Shown here: positions 16,531-26,380 of the stretch, one piece after another
Numbering within the stretch: position 1 is the stretch's first letter
How the letters are laid out: the number at the start of each line of letters is the position of its first letter
Assembly (NCBI RefSeq): GCF_014132155.1
Contig: NZ_BLJQ01000005.1
Span: 62,001 to 126,000, forward strand
DNA: 64,000 nucleotides
Direction: 5' to 3'
From: Gluconobacter sp. Gdi
GTDB taxonomy: Bacteria; Pseudomonadota; Alphaproteobacteria; Acetobacterales; Acetobacteraceae
The notes under the pieces: model-generated
What the model was told of the DNA's origin: nothing
Databases searched by the model: none
What the model saw: only the letters and a program-made list of their open reading frames with translations
Made by a program: the position numbers and the translations under genes

Positions 16531-17256
16531 ATGATTCAAAGTCAACCAATTGCACTCGTCAGTGGAGCAACGCGTGGTATTGGTCGCGCCATTGCACAGG
16601 GGCTCGCCCATCAAGGCGTCAAGGTCTTGCTGGGTGCCCGAAACCTTCAGATAGGTCAGGAAGCCGCAACAGAAATCAGCGCACCAGATGCTCAGGCAGA
16701 AGCTGTTGAGCTCGACACGACCAATCAGGCCACCATTGACAGTCTGGCAGCGCTGATCCGTGAGAAGTATGGTCGGCTGGACATTCTGGTAAACAATGCC
16801 GGCATCAGCCTAGATTTCTATCCAGATCTGTCGGCTCGGGAAAAACTATCGAGAACATTTGAAACGAATGTTGTCGGCACAGCGGCGCTCACCGACGCGA
16901 TGATTCCGTTGCTTGAAAAATCTGCGCATGGGCGGGTTGTTAATGTGTCGTCCGTTCTCGCCTCATTTTCGAGCCGGGGAGAAGCAGACTGGGTTTACAA
17001 GGACGTGGCCATGCCGACCTATCAGGCATCCAAGGCTGCTCTGAACTCTTTGACTCTCAGCTACGCCAAACTTCTCGCTGACCAGAATATCAAGGTGAAT
17101 GCGATTTGTCCCGGCCTAACCGCGACGGATGCTACCAACCATTATGGAGATCGGAAGCCTGATCAGGCTGCTAAGATCGCGATCCAGTATGCTTTGCTGG
17201 GCGATGATGGGCCAACAGGAACATTCATCAATGAGGGTGGAGCTCTGGGCTGGTAA
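16531..17256 (+). CDS. Short-chain dehydrogenase/reductase, carbonyl-reductase type
   Basis: Classical SDR, 241 residues, NAD(P)(H)-dependent. Cofactor motif GATRGIG near the N-terminus, NNAG after strand 4, catalytic Ser of VNVSSV, and YxxxK as TYQASK (Tyr164, Lys168). ARN after strand 2 suggests NADP(H). The C-terminal EGGALGW is typical of plant-like carbonyl/salutaridine-reductase-type members. It lies 63 bases after the DoxX-like gene and probably belongs to the same TetR-controlled unit, which ends at the hairpin 17280-17312. Confidence 0.9.
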   Translation: MIQSQPIALVSGATRGIGRAIAQGLAHQGVKVLLGARNLQIGQEAATEISAPDAQAEAVELDTTNQATIDSLAALIREKYGRLDILVNNAGISLDFYPDLSAREKLSRTFETNVVGTAALTDAMIPLLEKSAHGRVVNVSSVLASFSSRGEADWVYKDVAMPTYQASKAALNSLTLSYAKLLADQNIKVNAICPGLTATDATNHYGDRKPDQAAKIAIQYALLGDDGPTGTFINEGGALGW

Positions 17257-17279
17257 GTGTAGGGCAGCTACAAGCATTT

Positions 17280-17312
17280 GATCCGATTTGCATTTCATAT
17301 GCAAATCGGATC
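17280..17312 (+). terminator. Perfect 14-bp hairpin after the SDR gene
   Basis: GATCCGATTTGCAT (17280-17293) pairs without mismatch with ATGCAAATCGGATC (17299-17312) around a 5-base loop, 24 bases after the SDR stop codon. The tail GTTCCTAATT is only weakly T-rich. Position and stability suit a transcription terminator of the tetR-doxX-SDR unit. Confidence 0.7.
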
Positions 17313-17416
17313 GTTCCTAATTCGCGACACTTGGAGTATTCGCTTTTTGAGCGCTTTAAATATCATGTGTGGTCGGAATATAGGAGACTAACATCCATCT
17401 ACAATGAACAAGCCTG

Positions 17417-18438
17417 TCAGGTTGTAGCTGGATCAATAACCTGCGGTTTTGGACGATCACGCAACCGGCGGTCGGCAGAACGGGATAAAAGATGCTCCAC
17501 GCCATAGCCCAGTATCCACGAAAGACTGATCGCAGGTACAAACCATAGCCAGCCTATGTACATATTTCCACCGCTGATGCGGAACAGGGCTATGAGTGGG
17601 AAAACCACGAACATATGGCTCAGATAAATTTCGTAGCTCATAAACCCGAAGGATCGAAGCCACTTGGTGCCACGCGTTGTGTAATCAGCCATCCATCCCC
17701 ACGAAAACGCAATGAGCAGAAATGCTGTCGAGATAGTCAGAGCGAGAGCCCCGATGCTGCCCAATATGTTCCAGAAGAAGGGCGCATTTATCAGATAGGA
17801 TGAGAGAACAATGGCACCTGTTACTCCGATCAATGAGCGCAATGCTGTGCGCCGCTTTATCGATACGCGAGACAGAAAAACATGAATGCCCGAAATCGGC
17901 TAAAATGAGCGGTAATCAGGCAGAATAAAGGAAAGTCGATATAGAAGGCTTCTTCAATGGATAGGGACCAGAGGACATCCCATCCGCAAGGGAGATAGCC
18001 CGTTTGGCCCTCATACCAGTTCATGTGCATTCCAAAAGCAGCCAGGATTGCTCGGGGAAGAGACTGATCGGTATGTTCAATCGTGTAGTCCGGGACCTGA
18101 GTAAGATCAAGCACTGAAAGGACCACAACGAGGGTCACCAGACAGGGTAAGATGCGTGCCGCCCGTCGTCGGTAAAAATTTCGCCAATCCAGTTGGCTCA
18201 AAGTACCCCATCGCTTGAGGGTATGAGACGTGATGATAAAGCCGGAAATGACGAAGAAGATGGTTACAGCGCTTCGACCATTCCCACTAAATACTTTGAG
18301 CAGCCATAACGGAAAAATAGTGGCAAGGCCGGTTTGCGCCAGAGGGATCCGTAGCGCCATATGATGGATGACCACCAGAACAACAGTAAGGCCGCGAAGG
18401 ATATCTATCCCGCCATTACGTTCCGCTAAGTGCTTCAT
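17417..18438 (-). pseudogene. Acyltransferase 3 family membrane protein, frameshifted
   Basis: OafA/YrhL-type O-acyltransferase that would modify a surface glycan. The first part (about 18462/18438 to 17857) has GGIDILRGLTVVLVVIHH with the catalytic His, FFVISGFIIT, NFYRRRAARILP and SLSIEEAFYIDFPL, then runs into a stop at 17857. The remainder in another frame (down to 17417) carries the later helices and MSYEIYLSHMFVVFP near the C-terminus. Summed length, about 345 codons, matches the family, so one frameshift around 17860-17900 explains the break. The second frame is open upstream to about 17905 without a start. Probably inactive unless the shift is a sequencing error. Either the start at 18438 or 18462 is possible. 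Confidence 0.8.
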
Positions 18439-19093
18439 GTTTATTGGGATCGGAAGCGGCATAGGGCCTCTGCATAATTGAATATGGCGATAATTAGTTT
18501 GTTATCGTAATTATGGTAATAGTGTGGCCTCACACACGAGAAATGCAGTAATATTGCCACATAAAATGGCGTCGGCTCCTCATGTTGTGCTTTGATTAGA
18601 GCTTGTTCGCTGTAGTTACTTATAAAGTCGCTCTAAGAGCACGTTTGTTCACTTTGGAGCCGACAAAACCCAGCCGAAGAATTCCAGAACAGTTAAATTC
18701 TACGGCTACGATCCTGGTTAACGTCAAATGCTCGAACGAAGGCAGTCCTTCCGTATCTGACTGGGACCGGACAGGCCATCATAAGGTTCCTTAAGCCGCT
18801 TAGAAGATGCTGCCCCTTGCCCGTCTTGAAACGGCCAACTCCAGACACCCGCAAATCTTGCTCCAAGCATAAACTACCCCTTGGATATATAACTATATAA
18901 TATAGTTTTTATTATAAATAACTATCATGTTGACGAAACAAAAGAATCACTACACTAATTCTCATGTCTTACATAAACACGAAATGATCTAGTTCTATGT
19001 CTGTAATGCTGTCCTGTCCCTGTCCACCGATGATGCCGGGTTCCTCCCCGCTCTCATTCCCCTTGTTCGGACCGCACGTCACAGGCAGATATC
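18439..19093. other. 655-base intergenic region with A+T-rich core
   Basis: No supportable gene. Around 18890-18960 lies an AT-rich stretch (ATATAACTATATAATATAG and following) with TTGACG at 18930-18935, a plausible upstream control region for the sulfur-type operon that begins at 19094. No clear -10 with correct spacing was found, so an activator-dependent promoter is possible. Confidence 0.4.
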
Positions 19094-20323
19094 ATGACCT
19101 TCATCTCCGCTCCGCTTCCTGATCTCTCCCTGCTCTGGGGCCAGGATGCTCGTGAAGCCAGCCATCTTCACGACCGCTTTGCTCCTGTTTTCGAGCAGAT
19201 CCGCACGAAGGCACTTCGGGCTGAACTGAACCGCGAACTACCCTTCGAGCAGATCCGCCTTCTTAAAGAGAGTGGTTTCACGGCCCTCCGCGTTCCCGTT
19301 GCGCATGGTGGCCTTGGTGCCAGCCTTGAAGACCTGTTCTCGCTTGTCACCGCATTGGCCAGAGCTGATTCAAACGTCGCACAGGCGCTCCGGGCCCATT
19401 TTGGCTTTGTTGAGCATCTCCTGTTCGAACCTGCCGGGTCTTACCGGACAAAATGGCTCGACCGCCTTGGAGTTGGACAGACCGCAGGCGCAGCAGCAGC
19501 AGAAGGCCCAGCGTCCAAGCGTGATCTTTTCAGTACGACCCTGTCCCAGAAAGATGGTCAGTGGGTCATCAACGGCTCCAAATTCTTCACGACCGGCTCC
19601 CTTTACGCAGACTGGCTAACCGTCACGGGCACCACGGAAGATGGCCAGACCGTTAAAACACTGGCTGCCCGCAATGATCCCGGCCTCGAAATCGTCGATG
19701 ACTGGGATGGCGTTGGACAGCGTTTGACCGCCAGTGGCACCGCGTATTTCCGAAATGTTCACACAGAAGAAGCCGACCTGCACTACGGCAACACAGCCTT
19801 CCCGTACTCTCAGGCCTTCTTTCAGCTCTATCATTTAGCCACTGTCGCCGGGATTGCCCGCGCTGCTGCAACGGACGTTGCGGATGCCGTGCGCCGCCGC
19901 AAACGCTCTTTCAGCCACGGGAATGCAGACCTTCCGGCGGAAGATCCTCAGATCCTCGAAATTGTCGGTCATGTCTTCAGTGGCGCCTATATCGCTGGTG
20001 CGGCTGTTGAACGTGCCACCCGCGCTATTCAAGCCGTTGCAGACAGCCCTGCCCCAGAGCTCGATCTCACGGTTGCTCGTGCCGAACTCGAAGTCTGGCA
20101 GGTACAGGATCGGATTTTGCCGCTGGTACTGGAAGCCACGACCGCTTTGTTCGACGCGCTAAGCGGTGGTGCAACCTTGCGCGTCGTCGGATTGGATCGA
20201 CATTGGCGCAACGTTCGTACACTGGGTAATCACAACCCCCGTGTCTATCGCACGCGCGTCGTTGGGGACTACGCAGTCAATGGCACCCTGCCCCCCCCTC
20301 AGTGGCGCGTGGGGGTGGCGTAA
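19094..20323 (+). CDS. Acyl-CoA-dehydrogenase-fold flavin monooxygenase (DszC/SfnB-like)
   Basis: 409 residues with the acyl-CoA dehydrogenase fold used by two-component flavin monooxygenases such as DszC and SfnB. N-terminal helical domain (LRVPVAHGGLGASLEDLF), middle beta domain (GSKFFTTGSLYADW), C-terminal domain ending in HWRNVRTLGNHNP, a pattern shared with dibenzothiophene monooxygenases. It lacks the acyl-CoA active-site context, so it likely uses FMNH2 and O2 to oxidise a sulfur- or nitrogen-containing organic molecule. It overlaps the next monooxygenase gene by one base (TAATG) and heads an operon through 26380. No flavin reductase is encoded in the cluster. Confidence 0.85.
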   Translation: MTFISAPLPDLSLLWGQDAREASHLHDRFAPVFEQIRTKALRAELNRELPFEQIRLLKESGFTALRVPVAHGGLGASLEDLFSLVTALARADSNVAQALRAHFGFVEHLLFEPAGSYRTKWLDRLGVGQTAGAAAAEGPASKRDLFSTTLSQKDGQWVINGSKFFTTGSLYADWLTVTGTTEDGQTVKTLAARNDPGLEIVDDWDGVGQRLTASGTAYFRNVHTEEADLHYGNTAFPYSQAFFQLYHLATVAGIARAAATDVADAVRRRKRSFSHGNADLPAEDPQILEIVGHVFSGAYIAGAAVERATRAIQAVADSPAPELDLTVARAELEVWQVQDRILPLVLEATTALFDALSGGATLRVVGLDRHWRNVRTLGNHNPRVYRTRVVGDYAVNGTLPPPQWRVGVA

Positions 20324-21690
20324 TGGGACAGCACATCATCCTCAACGGCTTTACGATGGCTACGGTTTCGCACCTGAATTACGGCCTGTGGCGCCATCCC
20401 GCTGACCAGACACATCGTTACAAGGACATCAGCTACTGGACTGATCTGGCACGCACGCTCGATGACGCTGGGTTCGATGCCCTGTTTATCGCGGATGCCC
20501 TCGGCCAGATTGATGTTTACGGCGGTAGTCCAGATGCTGCCCTGAAGCACGGTATCCAGTCCCCACTGATCGATCCGCTTCTGCTGGTGTCCGCCATGGC
20601 CGCCGCGACGACGACGCTTGGTTTTGGCATCACGCTGTCTACCACTTACGAGCACCCTTATCTTCTCGCCCGCAAGCTGACGACGCTCGACCATCTGACA
20701 AAGGGCCGTCTGGGCTGGAACATTGTGACGTCGCAGCAGGAGAGTGCGGCGCGCAATCTTGGGCTGGACCATCAGATACCCCATGACGAACGCTATGACC
20801 GGGCGGACGAGTTCATGAGCGTCGTTTACAAACTGTGGCTGAAATCCTGGGAAGACGATGCTGTCATCCGACGCCAAACGGCTTCAGGTGAGTGGATCTA
20901 CACCGATCCGGCAAAAGTTCACCCTATACGGCATGATGGCCAGTACTACCGCGTTCCGGACAGCCATACTGCCGAGCCCAGCGCGCAACGGGTTCCCGTT
21001 CTGCTTCAGGCAGGCGCTTCAGCCCGGGGCGGCGCATTCGCGGCGCGACATGCCGAGGTTATTTTTGTCGTTGGTGCAGGCGCAGAAGGGACACGCAAAA
21101 ATGTCCGGCGTATTCGTGAGGACGCTGCTCGCGAAGGTCGCGATCCAGGCAGCCTGCGCTTCATTTGCGCCGCTGCAGTCGTGGTCGGGGAGACTGAGGA
21201 AGACGCTATTCGCAAATTTGCGGAATACAAAGCCTTCTACGATGCCACCGGATCGCTCATTCATTACTCCTCAATGACGGGTGTGGACTTCTCGAAGAAC
21301 CAGACAGACGAGGTCCTGACCTATCGTCCGACAGAAGCCAGCCAGTCTGTCCTTGAACAGTTTGACCCTGCCATCAGTGGTCGTTCATGGACTATTGCAG
21401 AAGCCACAAGCCCGGCAGAAGGCTTTGGCCGTGCCAAAACTTTCGTCGGTACAGGTGAAACCGTCGCGGATCAGATTGAGCAATGGCTCGAGGAATCCGA
21501 GACCGATGGCCTCAATCTGATCCAGCTTGTTAATCCGGACAGCTATAACGACTTCATCCGCCTCGTCCTGCCGGAACTGAAGCGTCGTGGCCGTATCAAG
21601 CCCAAGGACGGCAAGACCCTGCGTGAAAGGCTTTTTCCGCAGAATATGTCCGCACATCCAGCTCCCGACCATCCGGCCTGGGGCTGTTGA
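20323..21690 (+). CDS. FMN-dependent monooxygenase, NtaA/SnaA/DszA family
   Basis: Bacterial luciferase-like flavin monooxygenase of 455 residues. Typical elements: HLNYGLWRHPADQ near the N-terminus, FDALFIADALGQ, TLGFGITLSTTYEHPYLLAR, the GRLGWNIVTS strand and YDRADEF. Long insertions and total length fit the NtaA/DszA group, which cleaves C-S or C-N bonds of sulfones, sulfonates or polyaminocarboxylates using reduced FMN supplied by a separate reductase. Start ATG at 20323 is shared with the preceding TAA. Pairing with the DszC/SfnB-like enzyme suggests consecutive oxidation of one organosulfur substrate; this is inference. Confidence 0.9.
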   Translation: MGQHIILNGFTMATVSHLNYGLWRHPADQTHRYKDISYWTDLARTLDDAGFDALFIADALGQIDVYGGSPDAALKHGIQSPLIDPLLLVSAMAAATTTLGFGITLSTTYEHPYLLARKLTTLDHLTKGRLGWNIVTSQQESAARNLGLDHQIPHDERYDRADEFMSVVYKLWLKSWEDDAVIRRQTASGEWIYTDPAKVHPIRHDGQYYRVPDSHTAEPSAQRVPVLLQAGASARGGAFAARHAEVIFVVGAGAEGTRKNVRRIREDAAREGRDPGSLRFICAAAVVVGETEEDAIRKFAEYKAFYDATGSLIHYSSMTGVDFSKNQTDEVLTYRPTEASQSVLEQFDPAISGRSWTIAEATSPAEGFGRAKTFVGTGETVADQIEQWLEESETDGLNLIQLVNPDSYNDFIRLVLPELKRRGRIKPKDGKTLRERLFPQNMSAHPAPDHPAWGC

Positions 21691-21742
21691 TCCTCCCAAG
21701 ACCTGAAAATCCCTGTTTCCTGTATCTTGTGAGTGTATTTCC

Positions 21743-24193
21743 ATGCCCGCTTTTTCATTTTCCAGCCGTAGCGCCAGTGGCTCTGTTTCTCTGATTGCCC
21801 TGCTGACCCTCTCGGTTAATACTTACGCTTTCGCTGATACCGCTTCTCCGGCCACCAAGGTGGGCACAAATCCGCGTCACGGCACGCCTGCACTGCCTGC
21901 TCACAAACCGGCTCCCTCCCGCGCCATCAGCGCCAAAGCAACCGAGAGCATTGGGGTGGAGGGACACCGGCAGGCTAACTGGGTATCCAATCCCGTTTCT
22001 GCGGTTACCATTCGCGAATATGCCGCCGGGACCAATCCGCTCAAGGCCCTCACCCGACTACCTGGGGTTCTGTTCAATTCCGGTGATCCGCAGGGTGTGA
22101 ACACCTGGCAGAACTCATTCCTGATGCACGGCTTCGATCAGAGCCAGATCGGCATGACGCTGGATGGGATTCCGCTTGGAGACCAGCAATTCAGTAACGT
22201 TAACGGCCTGAGCCCGACCTCCGCTATTTCGTCTGAAAACATTGAGCGTATGGATGTTTCGGCGTCCACTGGTTCGGAGAGCGTGGCCAGTACGTCCAAT
22301 CTGGGCGGTACGGTGCAGTTTATCTCACGCGATCCGTCTCACAAACGTGGGGCCAGTGTGAACCAGACCTTCGGGAGTAATGCGACCTACCGGACGTTTG
22401 TGCGTCTTGAAAGCGGCGATCTGAACCGCCAGGGGACGCGCTTCTATGTCTCCTATGCCCGCAACGACACCACCAAATGGCGTGGTGGGCAGGACCAGTT
22501 CATGCAGCAGGTCAACGCCAAGGTTCTGCACCCTATCGGGCAGGACAGCCGTATTACGGCCTACTTCGACTACACCGATATGCAGATGCAGAACTATCAG
22601 GACTACAGCCTGGATATGTTCAATAACGGTGGCTACGCGATCGATAACTTCATTGGGCAGCCTGGCGGCTATGAAAAGGCATATCGTCTCGCGCTGGCCC
22701 AGCGTGGACTTCCGGGAGGGCAGGTTCCTGCAGCCTATGCCAACCTCAAGAGCCCTTACACCGCGTCCTACTACGAGGGCGCCCAAATGCAGCATTCCTA
22801 TGTCGGGGGTGTATCGGCCGATCTTGCTCTGACTGATCGCTTGCGCTGGCAGAGTACCGTCTATGGGCATCGCTCCTATCAGCGCGGTTCAGTCGCCAGC
22901 CCTCTGATCTCGTCTCCTAACGGAGCGCCTTTGATCGATCAGGTTACGCAGCCCGATACGAACCGCTTCGGCTTTACGACGTCCCTGTCCTATCGCATCG
23001 CGCATAACGTGCTGAATGCAGGTCTGTGGTATGAAAATACCCATTTCGACATTAGTAAGCCGCTTTACCAGCAGCCGCTGCTGCAGGACGTCCTCGACGG
23101 GACCGCAACACCCGTCAACGGGCTCGACAACCTCAAGAACCCTTTCCAGAATGGCTACCGACAGGTCTTTAATACCAACACGTTTGTCGCTTATTTCCAG
23201 GATACGTATCACGTAACCAGCACCATCGCGCTTCATGCTGGTTTCCGGTCCGTCCTGAACACGACCCGCGTCGGCGCGCTGGCCAACTGGGAAACTTACA
23301 CCCGCACGACCGCTATCGCGGGCGGAAACTCCTTGACGTCCAGTAAGCCTTTCCTGCCGCATTTCAGCGGGGAATGGCGCTTCGCTCCTGGCCACCAGCT
23401 CTATTTTGACATCGCAGAAAACGTAAAGGTCTATCCTGTCTCGGGCTATAACAGCGGTTCATCCCCGTTCTCGACCACCCAGGCCGCCTATCTGGCTTCG
23501 AAAAGCACGCTGCGCCCCGAAACCGACTGGAATTTTGCGGGAGGCTATCGCTACACCGGCCGCCTCATCAGCGGCTCGCTCTATGGCTACCACACGATCT
23601 TTTCCAACCGGCTGCAGCGCATCTCCACCGGTCCGACAACCCAGCCGTACACCACCATCCAGAACGTCGGTGGCGTAACGATGACCGGTGTGGATGGTGC
23701 CGTCACGCTCACACCCGTTAAGGGGCTGAGCCTGACCAACAGCATCAGCTACAACCATGCCGTCTATGACAACAACATTACTCAGACCGTCAACGGATCG
23801 CGGGTGACCTACAATATCCGCGGCCAGCAGGTCGTGGCCTATCCGCGTCTCATGTATCACGCTGACCTGTCCTACACCTGGCATGATCTTCAGGCGCATA
23901 TCGAAGCCCAGTATGTCGGCAAGCGGAATCTTAGCTACACTGGCGACACGAAGGTTCCGTCCTACTGGCTGACTAATTTCGGTGCACGTTACGACCTGAG
24001 CAAACAGTTGCACCGCTTGTCTCACACGGGCTTTCTACAGCACCTCTCGGTAGACCTGAACGTCTATAACCTGACGAACGTAAAATACATCTCCACCATG
24101 GGGCAGAACGGTTACCCTATGGCTGGTGATTACCAGTCTGTCGTCCTCGGTGCGCCCCGCCAGTATTTCGGCGCTGTTCATGCGGATTTCTGA
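21743..24193 (+). CDS. TonB-dependent outer-membrane receptor
   Basis: 816-residue ligand-gated outer-membrane transporter. An N-terminal signal peptide ends near NTYAFA. The plug domain follows (NPLKALTRLPGVLFNSGD, HGFDQSQIGMTLDGIPLG, STSNLGGTVQF) and then a large barrel ending in QYFGAVHADF with a terminal Phe, as required for barrel assembly. It lies in the middle of the flavin-monooxygenase/TauD operon, so it probably imports the organosulfur or related substrate rather than a siderophore. It is separated from the MFS gene by a single base. Confidence 0.93.
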   Translation: MPAFSFSSRSASGSVSLIALLTLSVNTYAFADTASPATKVGTNPRHGTPALPAHKPAPSRAISAKATESIGVEGHRQANWVSNPVSAVTIREYAAGTNPLKALTRLPGVLFNSGDPQGVNTWQNSFLMHGFDQSQIGMTLDGIPLGDQQFSNVNGLSPTSAISSENIERMDVSASTGSESVASTSNLGGTVQFISRDPSHKRGASVNQTFGSNATYRTFVRLESGDLNRQGTRFYVSYARNDTTKWRGGQDQFMQQVNAKVLHPIGQDSRITAYFDYTDMQMQNYQDYSLDMFNNGGYAIDNFIGQPGGYEKAYRLALAQRGLPGGQVPAAYANLKSPYTASYYEGAQMQHSYVGGVSADLALTDRLRWQSTVYGHRSYQRGSVASPLISSPNGAPLIDQVTQPDTNRFGFTTSLSYRIAHNVLNAGLWYENTHFDISKPLYQQPLLQDVLDGTATPVNGLDNLKNPFQNGYRQVFNTNTFVAYFQDTYHVTSTIALHAGFRSVLNTTRVGALANWETYTRTTAIAGGNSLTSSKPFLPHFSGEWRFAPGHQLYFDIAENVKVYPVSGYNSGSSPFSTTQAAYLASKSTLRPETDWNFAGGYRYTGRLISGSLYGYHTIFSNRLQRISTGPTTQPYTTIQNVGGVTMTGVDGAVTLTPVKGLSLTNSISYNHAVYDNNITQTVNGSRVTYNIRGQQVVAYPRLMYHADLSYTWHDLQAHIEAQYVGKRNLSYTGDTKVPSYWLTNFGARYDLSKQLHRLSHTGFLQHLSVDLNVYNLTNVKYISTMGQNGYPMAGDYQSVVLGAPRQYFGAVHADF

Positions 24194-24194
24194 C

Positions 24195-25490
24195 ATGCAG
24201 ACGACGTTTCCTGCCGCTCCGCTTCTGCCTGCCAGCCGCCTGCCCCGGAGCTTTGCCCTCCAGTATGCCGGCCTTCTGGTCTTTATGATCGGGGATGGCG
24301 TCGAGGTCGGCTATCTGTCGCCGTTTCTGGTCCAGACGGGGCAGACGGAGCACTTCGTAGCCCTTCTCTTCACAGCCTACGGACTTTTCGCTGCTTTGGC
24401 GGCCTGGTTCTCGGGCTTGCTGTGCGACATCTTTGGTAGTCGCGCCGTCATGACGGCGGGTCTGTTATTCTGGATCGTGCCGCAACTCCTGTTTCTTGGC
24501 GTTGCCATTCCGGCTCATTCTTCAGCCTTGCTACTCCTGACCTACGGATTGCGAGGAGCAGGGTATCCGCTGTTTTCCTATGGACTGCTGACCCTGCTCG
24601 TCACTACGATCCGTCAGGACCGGTTGGGTCGTGCTGTCGGTCTGTTCTGGTTCTGCTTTACCTGCGGCTTGCCCACGGTCGGTTCTATTGTGGCGCAACT
24701 CCTGCTCCCCGTTTACGGCCAGTACATTACACTCTGGATCGCCCTTCTCGGGGTGGGAGCGGGTGGCCTCCTTGCCGTCCTGCCGCTGCCCACTACGCCA
24801 CGTGCAGAGAAAGGCAGCCTGAAAGACATCGGCCCAACCCTGCGCGAAACGGTTCGTCAGATCCGCCACAATCCGGGCGTCGGTCTGGCGTGCATCGTGC
24901 GGGCGGTCAATTCCAGCGCTACGCATGGCCTGATCGTCTTCATGCCGTTCTTTTTCACGGGCCGTCTGGGCTTGTCCCAGGATGTATGGATCCGCTTTCT
25001 CGAAATCATCTTCGCCAGCAACATCGTCTTTAACCTGCTGATCGGTTTTGCCAGCGACTATATTTCATGGCGGCAGACCATCATCTGGTTTGGCGGTATC
25101 GGGAGCGCCGTAAGTTGCGTTGGTCTGTATTGGATCCCGCTGCTGTACGCCCACAGTAGCCTGCTCGCGGTTTATGGCTCTGCCGCAGTTTTTGGCATGA
25201 CACTTGCCGGATATGTGCCGCTTTCGGCTCTGACGCCGTCTCTTCTGCCGGATCACAAAGGTATTGCCATGTCCCTTCTGAATCTTGGTGCAGGGAGTAG
25301 CGTCTGGATCGGGCCTTTCATCGTTTACCTTTTTGAAGGCGCCGTAGGCACGCAGGGAATTATCTTCATCTACGCCGCTCTGTTCCTGGCAAGCGCAATC
25401 CTGACCTTTTTCATTACGCCTCCGTCTCTCACGCGACCTGACCGCACCAGTAGTCAGGCACTCCCCCAATCCGAAGGAGTTCCCTCATGA
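24195..25490 (+). CDS. MFS transporter (RafX/CsbX-like)
   Basis: Inner-membrane carrier of 431 residues with twelve hydrophobic segments; loop 2-3 reads SGLLCDIFGSRAVM, a form of the MFS motif. The LLVTTIRQDRLGRAVGLFWFCFTCGLPTVGS region resembles the CsbX/alpha-ketoglutarate-type subfamily. The ATG at 24195 follows the TonB receptor stop by one base; the last four bases overlap tauD-like (ATGA). It presumably moves the compound brought in by the receptor across the inner membrane. Substrate not determinable. Confidence 0.88.
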   Translation: MQTTFPAAPLLPASRLPRSFALQYAGLLVFMIGDGVEVGYLSPFLVQTGQTEHFVALLFTAYGLFAALAAWFSGLLCDIFGSRAVMTAGLLFWIVPQLLFLGVAIPAHSSALLLLTYGLRGAGYPLFSYGLLTLLVTTIRQDRLGRAVGLFWFCFTCGLPTVGSIVAQLLLPVYGQYITLWIALLGVGAGGLLAVLPLPTTPRAEKGSLKDIGPTLRETVRQIRHNPGVGLACIVRAVNSSATHGLIVFMPFFFTGRLGLSQDVWIRFLEIIFASNIVFNLLIGFASDYISWRQTIIWFGGIGSAVSCVGLYWIPLLYAHSSLLAVYGSAAVFGMTLAGYVPLSALTPSLLPDHKGIAMSLLNLGAGSSVWIGPFIVYLFEGAVGTQGIIFIYAALFLASAILTFFITPPSLTRPDRTSSQALPQSEGVPS

Positions 25491-26380
25491 CACAACTTAC
25501 GATCGAAAAGGTCACATCCCGTATCGGCGCCATCGTTCACGGCATCAACGCCCGCGAGCCCTTTTCCGACGAGCACAAGGCGTTTCTCCATGAGGCCCTG
25601 TTGCGCCACAAGGTGATCTTCCTGCGCGACCAGTTTCTCGATGATGCCCAGCACGAGACGCTTAGCCGCGTCTTCGGAGATCCGATCCTTCACCCGACTA
25701 TCCCCGCCGCTGACGGCACGCCCTATACGTTCGAACTGAATTCCCGCAACGGTCGTTCAACGGATTCCTGGCACACAGACGTCACTTTCGTGCCGGCCTA
25801 TCCCAAGGCCTCGATCCTGCGCGCTATCACGATCCCGCCCTACGGCGGCAGCACACTCTGGGCCAACACAGCAACTGCCTATGACGATCTGCCCGCGCCT
25901 CTGCAGCAGCTTGCCGACACACTTTGGGCCGTTCATGGCAACGATTACGACACCAATTTCTACAAATACGACACGCGCCACGAGGAAATTGCGGACTTCC
26001 GCGCTCGTTTCATTTCACGCCTGTATGAGACAGAGCATCCGGTCGTGCGCGTTCATCCTGAGACCGGTGAGCGCACCCTTATCCTGGGCCATTTCTTCAA
26101 GGAAATTCGCGGCGTCCCCACGCAGCACGCCAACCGGTTGCTGGAGATCTTCCAGTCTTACATCACGCAGATTGACAATACCGTCCGCTGGAACTGGAAA
26201 CCCGGTGATGTGGCCATCTGGGACAATCGCGCCACGCAGCATTACGCTACAGCCGATTTTGACACGCATCCCCGCCTTCTGCGCCGCATTACGGTGCGCG
26301 GAGACACGCCTGTCAGCGTTACGGGTGAACAAAGTCGCTTACTCAAAGGCCCTGATGATGGTCAGAACCTCGATCACTGA
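25487..26380 (+). CDS. TauD/TfdA-family dioxygenase (taurine or alkylsulfate type)
   Basis: 2-oxoglutarate/Fe(II) dioxygenase, 297 residues. Iron ligands: HTD in DSWHTDVTF and the distal His in ATQHYAT; the 2-oxoglutarate-binding Arg in RLLRRITVRGD. RDQFLDDAQH and DVAIWDNRATQHYA are typical of TauD/AtsK. TauD hydroxylates taurine and AtsK alkylsulfates, releasing sulfite or sulfate. The RRITVRGDTPV ending favours AtsK-like members. It is the last gene of the operon starting at 19094. Together with the two flavin enzymes it points to sulfur scavenging from organosulfur compounds. Confidence 0.9.
   Translation: MTQLTIEKVTSRIGAIVHGINAREPFSDEHKAFLHEALLRHKVIFLRDQFLDDAQHETLSRVFGDPILHPTIPAADGTPYTFELNSRNGRSTDSWHTDVTFVPAYPKASILRAITIPPYGGSTLWANTATAYDDLPAPLQQLADTLWAVHGNDYDTNFYKYDTRHEEIADFRARFISRLYETEHPVVRVHPETGERTLILGHFFKEIRGVPTQHANRLLEIFQSYITQIDNTVRWNWKPGDVAIWDNRATQHYATADFDTHPRLLRRITVRGDTPVSVTGEQSRLLKGPDDGQNLDH

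Noticed and set aside
18603-18794. 63-residue plus-strand frame upstream of the monooxygenase operon
   Set aside because: No translation signal and no family resemblance.
22325-24025. Long minus-strand frames inside the first TonB receptor gene
   Set aside because: Antisense shadows of a well-supported receptor gene with biased third positions.
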